Shown in pieces: positions 5,789 through 10,489 of a stretch of 10,489 nucleotides of DNA. Position numbers and translations under genes: made by a program. The notes beneath the pieces were generated by a model. That model was not told the DNA's origin and did not search any database. It saw only the letters and a program-made list of their open reading frames with translations. Origin of the DNA: JBHHXR01 sp046757205 (GTDB lineage Bacteria; Pseudomonadota; Alphaproteobacteria; Rhodobacterales; Rhodobacteraceae); NCBI GenBank assembly GCA_046757205.1, contig JBHHXR010000118.1:1-10489 (forward strand), read 5' to 3'. Each line of letters opens with the position of its first letter. Positions within the stretch are counted from its first letter, which is position 1.

Positions 5789-6894
5789 CCAAGACCTGCC
5801 TCTGAACCTTTGTTTTGCCGGCTATCTTCGCCCCGCGGGAGCCCTGATGCAACCCGGCGCGCGAGTTTTTCCGAGAACCCGTTGTGGGCGAGCACAAAGG
5901 CAAGCTTGATCGCGGCAGATATGCCGGTCGCGTCGGCCCCGCCATGCGACTTGATAACGGTGCCGTTGAGGCCGAGAAACACGCCGCCATTGACATGGCG
6001 CGGGTCGATCCGCTTGTGCAGGCGGCGCAGCGAGGTGAGCGCGAACAGCGCGCCGATCCGCGACAGCGGCGTGTGGGCGAAGGCCTCGCGCAGAAGCCCG
6101 CGGATCAGCGAGGCGGTACCCTCGGCCGTCTTGAGCGCCACGTTGCCGGAAAACCCGTCGGTCACGACGACGTCGACCTTGGCCGTCGGCAGATCGCTGC
6201 CTTCGACAAATCCGACGAACTCGAAATCGCCGTCAGGGGCGATCTGCGTGATTATTTCGGCGGCTTCGCGCAGTTGCGTGCGCCCCTTGTGAAGCTCGGT
6301 TCCGACGTTCAGCAGCCCGACCCGCGGACGGACGAGTTTCAGCCCGTTGCGCGCATAGGAGGCGCCCATCACCGCATATTGCACGAGGTCCGCCGCGTCG
6401 GCGCGGATATCGGCCCCGGCGTCCAGCAATATGTTGTAGCCCGCCGGGTTGCGCGACGGCCAGAGCACGGCGATCGCCGGGCGGCCGACATTCGGCAGCT
6501 TGCGCAACTGAAGCATCGACATCGCCATCAGCGCGCCGGTGTTGCCGCACGACACCGCTACCGTGGCGTCGCCCGAGGCGACCGCCTCCAGAGCGCTCCA
6601 CATGCTGGACCCCTTGCCCCGGCGCAATGCCTTCGACGGCTTTTCGTCCATCGAGATGTTGGTGGCGGCGTGACGTATCACGGTCCGCTCCGACAGCAGC
6701 GGACGGCGCCGCAGAAGCGCCTTCAGCTCGGCCTCGTCGCCATGCAGGATGAAGGAAATGTCCGGGTTCTTCTTTGCCGATCTCGACAGACCGGCAATGA
6801 CGGCGGCGGCACCGCGGTCCCCGCCCATGGCGTCAACCGATATCACGGTCTTTCCATCGAATGCGGGGTCTGTCCGGTTCTGCTGGGTGGCCAT
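5785..6894 (-). CDS. plsX: Phosphate acyltransferase PlsX
   Basis: A peripheral membrane enzyme that makes acyl-phosphate from acyl-ACP and phosphate. PlsY then uses the acyl-phosphate to acylate glycerol-3-phosphate in phospholipid synthesis. The protein has 369 residues. The family opening is ISVDAMGGDRGA (18-29). SCGNTGALMA (115-124) and VTDGFSGNVALKTAEG (244-259) are the other strongly conserved blocks. A short polar N-terminal extension (residues 1-15) and a 20-residue polar C-terminal tail fall outside the core. The ATG at 6894 is the only start upstream of the conserved core. It lies 27 bases after rpmF and overlaps fabH by 4 bases, giving the classic rpmF-plsX-fabH order. Confidence 0.97.
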   Translation of the reverse strand: MATQQNRTDPAFDGKTVISVDAMGGDRGAAAVIAGLSRSAKKNPDISFILHGDEAELKALLRRRPLLSERTVIRHAATNISMDEKPSKALRRGKGSSMWSALEAVASGDATVAVSCGNTGALMAMSMLQLRKLPNVGRPAIAVLWPSRNPAGYNILLDAGADIRADAADLVQYAVMGASYARNGLKLVRPRVGLLNVGTELHKGRTQLREAAEIITQIAPDGDFEFVGFVEGSDLPTAKVDVVVTDGFSGNVALKTAEGTASLIRGLLREAFAHTPLSRIGALFALTSLRRLHKRIDPRHVNGGVFLGLNGTVIKSHGGADATGISAAIKLAFVLAHNGFSEKLARRVASGLPRGEDSRQNKGSEAGLG

Positions 6895-6921
6895 CCCGGA
6901 CCAACCTCATGTGTCGTGGCG

Positions 6922-7128
6922 TTACGCGGCGTCTTCGTCCAGATCGATGTCTTCGACCATAGACACTACTTCGCGCTCCGCATAGTGCCCGCAGGCACCG
7001 CAGACATGATGCGGGCGTTTCAGCTCGCCGCAATTGGGGCATTCGTTCGGGTTGGCGGCAATCAGCGCATCGTGCGAACGGCGCAAACCGCGCTTCGAGC
7101 GCGTGATCTTGCTCTTGGGGACAGCCAT
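6922..7128 (-). CDS. rpmF: 50S ribosomal protein L32 (zinc-binding form)
   Basis: A small protein of the large ribosomal subunit. Its 68 residues begin MAVPKSKITRSKRGLRRSHD, the standard basic opening of L32. Four cysteines form a zinc ribbon: Cys30 and Cys33 (CPNC), then Cys43 and Cys46 (CGAC). This is therefore the Cys-containing, zinc-dependent form rather than a zinc-free paralogue. The C-terminus is acidic (EDIDLDEDAA). The ATG at 7128 has GAGG 8 bases upstream. It sits between DUF177 and plsX, the usual order, and is probably cotranscribed with plsX and fabH. Confidence 0.98.
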   Translation of the reverse strand: MAVPKSKITRSKRGLRRSHDALIAANPNECPNCGELKRPHHVCGACGHYAEREVVSMVEDIDLDEDAA

Positions 7129-7185
7129 CTTAAGACCTCAGTTGTCAGGGCGGGATCTGCCCCGCGTGTCCGGCATCGGCGTCGC

Positions 7186-7201
7186 CCGCACGTCTGTGCG
7201 G
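7186..7201. other. Hairpin in the rpmF leader
   Basis: CCGCAC (7186-7191) and GTGCGG (7196-7201) form a perfect 6-base stem with a 4-base loop, between the candidate rpmF promoter and the rpmF start. No T-run follows. It could be a leader structure or simply chance in GC-rich DNA. Confidence 0.3.
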
Positions 7202-7236
7202 CACCGGCGGCAATCCGAACAGGAAACGAAGCCGGG

Positions 7237-7264
7237 AAAATACTGAATATCGGAACGACCGCAA
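7237..7264 (-). promoter_or_regulatory. Candidate promoter of rpmF-plsX-fabH
   Basis: On the minus strand, TTGCGG (7264-7259), a 16-base spacer and TATTTT (7242-7237), in the 158-base gap between DUF177 and rpmF. It would give a leader of about 100 bases. The match is moderate; read-through from DUF177 is also likely. Confidence 0.35.
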
Positions 7265-7286
7265 GTGTTTTCTGTACGCGGCAGGG

Positions 7287-7844
7287 TCAGTCTTTCAGCT
7301 TGTTGCGCAGCGCCGCCAGGCCGGCGAACGGGCGGTGGGGCTTCGGCTGGGCGGGAGCGGCGCCCGGCGGCCTGAACTCGGCCTGCACGAGCGCGGCGCC
7401 CTCGGCCCGGGGGTAGTCCGGAAGCGCCAGTGCGATTTCCTCCGTCGCCACCAAGCCGAGATCGATGGCATCGCCGAGAATATCGGTTTCCGTTTCTTCC
7501 GGATCGAACTGTATCTCGTCTCTGCCGGGCGCGCCCGCCACGAACCGGCGCTGCACCGGCATGTCGAGCCGCGTTGTGACCGGAGCGAGAGTGACCACAC
7601 AGCTTTGCACGACGGTTGCGCCGAGCCGGCCGTTCAGAACCAGCGATTCGCCGCTTTCTTCGGAAATCTCCCCGCGAAACCGCAGTTTCCTCACGCTGCG
7701 CGCGCCGTACAGACGCGCCAGCGCGACATATTCGGCCCGCTCCGGCGCGATGTCGAAGCCGTAGACGCGTTCGCGCAGCAGTTCCGCCCGGGTGACGGGT
7801 CGGGAAAACTCCGGTGCAGGGTTCATGTTTTCCGGGTGTGCCAT
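7287..7844 (-). CDS. YceD/DUF177 family protein
   Basis: A 185-residue member of the DUF177 (YceD) family, which is encoded next to rpmF in most bacteria. Members have been linked to 23S rRNA accumulation, so a role in large-subunit biogenesis is likely, though the mechanism is unclear. Family features seen here are the central SCVVTLAPVTTRLDMPVQRR (81-100) with a conserved Cys, and an acidic stretch with DPEETETDILGDAIDLG (114-130). The short C-terminal block RPFAGLAALRNKLKD (171-185) is also typical. The start is ATG at 7844, with GGAG 10 bases upstream; ATG at 7826 would shorten it by 6 residues. The open frame continues about 100 codons upstream, but that part has no family character and crosses the divergent promoter region. 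Confidence 0.9.
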   Translation of the reverse strand: MAHPENMNPAPEFSRPVTRAELLRERVYGFDIAPERAEYVALARLYGARSVRKLRFRGEISEESGESLVLNGRLGATVVQSCVVTLAPVTTRLDMPVQRRFVAGAPGRDEIQFDPEETETDILGDAIDLGLVATEEIALALPDYPRAEGAALVQAEFRPPGAAPAQPKPHRPFAGLAALRNKLKD

Positions 7845-7897
7845 TTTCTCAAAGCTCCGGCGCTGGCGCAGTCTTGCTTTGCCGCCGCCCAAGTTTC

Positions 7898-7926
7898 TTG
7901 AAATTAGATCATGGCCGGGATAGGTG
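7898..7926 (+). promoter_or_regulatory. Weak candidate promoter of bamE
   Basis: TTGAAA (7898-7903), a 17-base spacer and TAGGTG (7921-7926) lie in the 97-base divergent gap. The -10 box is poor. AGAGGA (7931-7936) is a clear ribosome-binding site 5 bases before ATG 7942. Confidence 0.3.
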
Positions 7927-7941
7927 AGCAAGAGGAATTGA

Positions 7942-8430
7942 ATGCGTGATCGGGGACACCTCCAGCCTTTGACAAGTCGTTTCATACTGTTGATTTCGCT
8001 TTTGCTGGCGTCGGGTGTCGTGGTTGCCTGCGCGCCGACGCAGGAAGTGCACGGTTTCGTGCCGTCCCGCGCCGAGATCGAGGGACTGACCCCGGGCGTC
8101 GACACGGTGTCCAGCGTCGAGGAGAATCTTGGCAGGCCGTCGAGCACGGGGCTGATTGACGAACGCGGCTGGTATTATGTCTCCACGAGGATAGAGAATT
8201 TTGCCTTCTACCCGCCGAAGGTAACCGACCGCACCGTGGTTGCGGTGCTGTTCGACGGAAAAGGGACGGTCGCGTCGGTGAACACCTATGGCATCGAGGA
8301 TGGCCGGATCATCAACCTCAATCCCAGGATCACCCAGACCAGCGGCCGGACGCTGGGAATTCTCGAACAACTGTTCGGCAACCTGGGCCGCTTCAACGCT
8401 TCCGAGATTATCGACGGATCCGGCGGTTAA
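7942..8430 (+). CDS. bamE: BamE/SmpA/OmlA-family outer-membrane assembly lipoprotein
   Basis: A small lipoprotein of the BAM complex, which inserts beta-barrel proteins into the outer membrane. The 162 residues start with a signal peptide: basic residues, then FILLISLLLASGVVV, and a lipobox ending VVAC with Cys30 as the lipidated residue. The mature part has the BamE fold elements GLTPGVDTVSSVEENLGRPS (about 48-67), GWYYVSTR (76-83) and TVVAVLFDGKGTVASVN. The C-terminal extension after NPRITQTSGRTLG is usual in alphaproteobacterial members. ATG 7942 has AGAGGA 5 bases upstream. It is divergent from DUF177 and convergent with msrB: the TAA stop occupies 8428-8430, and the msrB stop is read from the same TTAA. 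Confidence 0.92.
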   Translation: MRDRGHLQPLTSRFILLISLLLASGVVVACAPTQEVHGFVPSRAEIEGLTPGVDTVSSVEENLGRPSSTGLIDERGWYYVSTRIENFAFYPPKVTDRTVVAVLFDGKGTVASVNTYGIEDGRIINLNPRITQTSGRTLGILEQLFGNLGRFNASEIIDGSGG

Positions 8431-8828
8431 CCGCGTTCGTCGCCTTCGAACCGCAGCGCGACGCCGTTCATGCAGTACCGCCGACCGGTCGGCGCCGGTC
8501 CGTCGGCCAACACGTGGCCCAGATGCGCCTCGCACCCTGCGCAGACGACTTCCGTGCGACGCGTGAACAGGCTGTTGTCGGGCCGTTCCTCGACGACGCC
8601 GGCCCGAAGCGGGCGAAAGAAACTGGGCCAGCCGGTGCCGCTGTCGTATTTCGCTTCCGAGGAGAACAGTTCGGCGTCGCAGCAAACGCAGCGGAAGACG
8701 CCCGGCCGTTTGGGGAAATCGTCATGGGTGAAAGGCCGCTCCGTGCCCTTGCGCCGCGTCACCTTGTAGGCCAGTTCGGACAGTTGCGCCCGCCATTCCG
8801 GTTCCGATTTCGTGACCTTGTCTTGCAT
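8427..8828 (-). CDS. msrB: Peptide-methionine (R)-S-oxide reductase MsrB
   Basis: Reduces the R isomer of methionine sulfoxide in oxidised proteins, a cytoplasmic repair activity recycled by thioredoxin. The 133 residues are normal for a stand-alone MsrB. The structural zinc site is complete: Cys47 and Cys50 (CVCC), Cys96 and Cys99 (CAGC). GTGWPSF (64-70) and HLGHVLADGPAPTGRRYC are the family signature, with Cys119 as the catalytic residue. The usual RYCIN is RYCMN here. The start is ATG at 8828, with GGAGGG upstream (8-9 base spacing); the frame continues to an ATG at 8873, but those 15 residues are unlike MsrB and run through the inverted repeat. It is convergent with bamE, the stop codons sharing TTAA. 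Confidence 0.95.
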   Translation of the reverse strand: MQDKVTKSEPEWRAQLSELAYKVTRRKGTERPFTHDDFPKRPGVFRCVCCDAELFSSEAKYDSGTGWPSFFRPLRAGVVEERPDNSLFTRRTEVVCAGCEAHLGHVLADGPAPTGRRYCMNGVALRFEGDERG

Positions 8829-8849
8829 TCGGTTTTTCCCTCCACATGT

Positions 8850-8873
8850 TCCGGTGACCGGCTTGTGTGTCAA
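8850..8873 (-). promoter_or_regulatory. Candidate promoter of msrB
   Basis: TGTCAA at 8868-8873 reads TTGACA on the minus strand, a perfect -35 box. At 16 bases spacing the -10 would be GAACAT (three of six matches), so only the -35 is convincing. The -35 overlaps the left arm and loop of the inverted repeat at 8859-8893. Confidence 0.4.
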
Positions 8874-8893
8874 TTCGCGTCATACACAAGCCG
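8859..8893. promoter_or_regulatory. Inverted repeat between divergent msrB and olsB, possible operator
   Basis: CGGCTTGTGT (8859-8868) and ACACAAGCCG (8884-8893) are perfect 10-base reverse complements. With the next two bases on each side (GT and AT) the arms reach 12 with one mismatch, around an 11-base centre. A smaller palindrome, CCGGT-G-ACCGG (8851-8861), adjoins it. The repeat lies 49 bases before the olsB start and 30 bases before the msrB start, so a dimeric regulator bound there could act on both genes. It also contains two TGTCA-like words, but at 10-base rather than the 11-base Pho-box spacing. Confidence 0.55.
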
Positions 8894-8941
8894 CGGCGCT
8901 GGGGTAAACACCCTTTGGGACGACGCGATCGGGAGAACACG

Positions 8942-9688
8942 ATGGCCGGACTGTTTCGGGGGCGTTATTCGGCGCGACTTGCCCGGAACGCCGAAGACGT
9001 TGCGGCGGCGCAGGCGCTGCGGTTCCGGACCTTTCGCGGGAGCACGGACGATGGTGCCGACGGCCGCGACGCCGACGAGTTCGATCGGCTTTGCCAGCAT
9101 GTGCTGGTCGAGGATACCCGCACCGGAAAACTGGTCTGCTGCTACCGTTTCATGCCGCTCGAGGACGGTTCCGAAATCGCCCGTTCGTATTCGGCGCAGT
9201 TCTACAATCTCGACCGTCTGAAGGACTATTCCGGCCGGGTTGTGGAAATGGGGCGATTCTGCGTCGATCCGGGCGTGAGGGACGCGGCGATCCTGCGCGT
9301 CGCATGGTCGGCGATGACGGGTTATGTCGACGAAAACGGCGTCGCGCTGCTGTTCGGCTGTTCCAGTTTCAGTGGAACCGAGGCGGCTTCGTACGAGGAT
9401 ACGTTCGCCCTGCTGAAGGAGCGCCACCTGGGACCGAAACGCTGGCTGCCCCGTCCCAAGGCGCCGCGCATATTCAGCTTCGCGAAGCGGCTGAGGCTGA
9501 AGAAACCGGACCTGAAACTGGCGATGCGGCGGATGCCGCCGCTGTTGCGCAGCTATCTGGCGATGGGTGCATGGGTGTCGGACCATGCCGTGGTCGATCA
9601 CGATCTCAATACGCTGCACGTCTTCACCGGCGTCGAGATCGACCGCATACCGAAGACCCGGAAGCGTCTGCTGCGCGCCGCGGTGTGA
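8942..9688 (+). CDS. olsB: OlsB-type L-ornithine N(alpha)-acyltransferase (GNAT fold)
   Basis: Transfers a 3-hydroxyacyl chain from ACP to the alpha-amino group of ornithine, giving lyso-ornithine lipid. OlsA then adds the second chain to make a phosphorus-free membrane lipid. The 248 residues begin GLFRGRYSARLARNAEDVAA. Family blocks follow: ALRFRTFRG (25-33), DEFDRLCQHVLVED (45-58), LVCCYRFMPL (64-73), RSYSAQFYNL (81-90), EMGRFCVDP (102-110), LFGCSSFSGT (137-146) and PPLLRSYLAMGAWVSDHAVV (199-218). A basic stretch (RLRLKKPDLKLAMRR) may help membrane contact. ATG 8942 has GGGAG 6 bases upstream; the frame extends back to 8867 without family similarity. No olsA-like gene flanks it. The family is sometimes called hemolysin-like acyltransferase, so the ornithine substrate is inferred. 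Its stop is 1 base from the pyrE stop. Confidence 0.88.
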   Translation: MAGLFRGRYSARLARNAEDVAAAQALRFRTFRGSTDDGADGRDADEFDRLCQHVLVEDTRTGKLVCCYRFMPLEDGSEIARSYSAQFYNLDRLKDYSGRVVEMGRFCVDPGVRDAAILRVAWSAMTGYVDENGVALLFGCSSFSGTEAASYEDTFALLKERHLGPKRWLPRPKAPRIFSFAKRLRLKKPDLKLAMRRMPPLLRSYLAMGAWVSDHAVVDHDLNTLHVFTGVEIDRIPKTRKRLLRAAV

Positions 9689-9689
9689 G

Positions 9690-10385
9690 TCAAACCGACA
9701 CCGTGGCGGTTCCGCCATGCCGGGCGGACCAGTCCAGCGGATCATTCAGGAAGTTCTCCACCTCACCGAGCGTCCGGCCGTCGAAGCTTCCGAGCGCCTT
9801 CGCGGCAGCGAGAACGTCGTGCCACGTCGCAAGGTAATGCAGGCTTACACCATGCGCGGCCAGGTTCTTCTCGGTGTCCGGGAAGACGGAGTAGAAAAAG
9901 ATCACCGCCGTATGCTCGCAGGTGGCGCCGGCCTTGCGGATCGCCTCGATGAATTTGACCTTCGAGCCGCCGTCGGTGGTCAGGTCCTCGACCAGCAGCA
10001 CCCGGCTGCCTTCCGGCATCACCCCCTCGATCTGCGCGTCGCGGCCGTAGCCTTTCGGTTTCTTGCGCACATACTGCATCGGCAGGCCCATGCGCTCGGC
10101 CATCCAGGCGGCGAACGGGATGCCCGCGGTTTCGCCGCCGGCCACCGAATCGAAGGCCTCGAAGCCGGCCTCGCGCAGGATCGTCGCCGTCATGAAATCC
10201 ATCAGCGCGGCGCGGATGCGCGGATAGGAGATCAGCCTGCGGCAGTCGATATAGGAGGGCGAGACCAAGCCCGAGGCCAGCGTGTAGGGGTTCTCGGTCT
10301 CGAAATGCACGGCGCCGGCTTCCAGGAGCATTTTCGCGGTCAGTTCCGCCATCACCGACCTGTCGGGGAAAGCATTCGAAAACAT
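9690..10385 (-). CDS. pyrE: Orotate phosphoribosyltransferase
   Basis: Joins orotate to PRPP to give orotidine 5'-phosphate, the fifth step of pyrimidine synthesis, in the cytoplasm. The protein has 231 residues. LASGLVSPSYIDCRRLISYP (37-56) is the typical N-terminal block. DSVAGGETAGIPFA (79-92), the catalytic flexible loop RKKPKGYGRDAQIEG (107-121) and the PRPP-binding VLLVEDLTTDGGS (129-141) are all present. The C-terminal section after about residue 190 (DVLAAAKALGSFDGRTLGEV) is an extension common in alphaproteobacterial PyrE. ATG 10385 has AAGGAG with 6 bases spacing. It runs towards olsB with a single base between the two stop codons. Confidence 0.96.
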   Translation of the reverse strand: MFSNAFPDRSVMAELTAKMLLEAGAVHFETENPYTLASGLVSPSYIDCRRLISYPRIRAALMDFMTATILREAGFEAFDSVAGGETAGIPFAAWMAERMGLPMQYVRKKPKGYGRDAQIEGVMPEGSRVLLVEDLTTDGGSKVKFIEAIRKAGATCEHTAVIFFYSVFPDTEKNLAAHGVSLHYLATWHDVLAAAKALGSFDGRTLGEVENFLNDPLDWSARHGGTATVSV

Positions 10386-10422
10386 CGGCGGCTCCTTCAG
10401 GTGACGTGCCAGTAGAGCGGAT

Positions 10423-10450
10423 GGCCCGGGTCAAAGACCGTTACCGGGCC
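10423..10450. other. Inverted repeat upstream of pyrE
   Basis: GGCCCGG (10423-10429) and CCGGGCC (10444-10450) form a perfect 7-base stem with a 14-base loop, 38 to 65 bases before the pyrE start. In the pyrE direction it is not followed by a T-run, so it is not a classical attenuator. It could be an operator or a leader hairpin. No convincing promoter could be assigned in the 104 bases before pyrE. Confidence 0.35.
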
Positions 10451-10489
10451 GTCATCGCTATCTATTTTTTCGGGGTAATCAACTGGTTC

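Noticed and set aside
4802..7416. Two open frames of about 500 codons on the plus strand opposite fabH, plsX and rpmF
   Set aside because: The opposite strand encodes proteins with complete active sites; the plus-strand translations are low in family character and rich in His/Arg/Gly, as shadows are.
7845..8147. N-terminal extension of the DUF177 protein by about 100 residues
   Set aside because: It would cover the divergent promoter region and the start of bamE, and the extra residues look like random translation.
8867..8883. Pho box upstream of olsB
   Set aside because: The two half-sites match five of seven each but are 10 rather than 11 bases apart, and TGTCAA is equally explained as the complement of an msrB -35 box. 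Kept only as a note within the inverted-repeat finding.

Overview
The window reads as a chromosomal housekeeping segment of an alphaproteobacterium. The base composition is GC-rich, and several gene types and neighbourhoods are typical of that class: nagZ-scpA-scpB in tight overlap; a two-domain, roughly 360-residue dCTP deaminase; the series DUF177-rpmF-plsX-fabH-ihfA-merR followed by a tRNA-Pro; and an OlsB-type ornithine N-acyltransferase. The order cannot be fixed from this sequence. OlsB and MerR look Rhodobacterales- or Rhodospirillales-like. No phage, insertion sequence, CRISPR array or defence gene is visible, so this is core genome rather than an accessory island.

Layout. Bases 1-2456 (+ strand) hold the 3' part of nagZ, then scpA and scpB, each overlapping its predecessor by 8 bases. 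Bases 2457-2566 are a convergent gap filled by a palindromic REP-like element. Bases 2567-7844 are all on the minus strand. In transcription order they are: DUF177/YceD, rpmF, plsX, fabH (4-base ATGA overlap with plsX), ihfA (own candidate promoter), merR, tRNA-Pro(GGG) with a very good promoter, and dcd directly downstream of the tRNA. Divergent from DUF177 lies a BamE-family lipoprotein gene (+). It runs tail-to-tail into msrB (-), the two stop codons sharing the four bases TTAA. A 113-base divergent region with a strong inverted repeat separates msrB from olsB (+). olsB meets pyrE (-) tail-to-tail with one base between the stops. The last 104 bases are the upstream region of pyrE.

How the genes relate. 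PlsX and FabH supply acyl-phosphate and start fatty-acid chains, and OlsB uses acyl-ACP to make lyso-ornithine lipid. BamE (outer-membrane assembly) and NagZ (peptidoglycan recycling) also serve the envelope. ScpA/ScpB work with SMC in chromosome segregation and IhfA bends DNA. Dcd and PyrE belong to pyrimidine metabolism. L32 and DUF177 concern the large ribosomal subunit.

I found no undescribed multi-gene system. The points worth a second look are mostly regulatory or architectural: the REP-like element, the dcd start and its link to the tRNA, the msrB/olsB inverted repeat, the two terminator-less convergent junctions, a clamp-binding-like peptide in the MerR tail, and olsB without olsA beside it.
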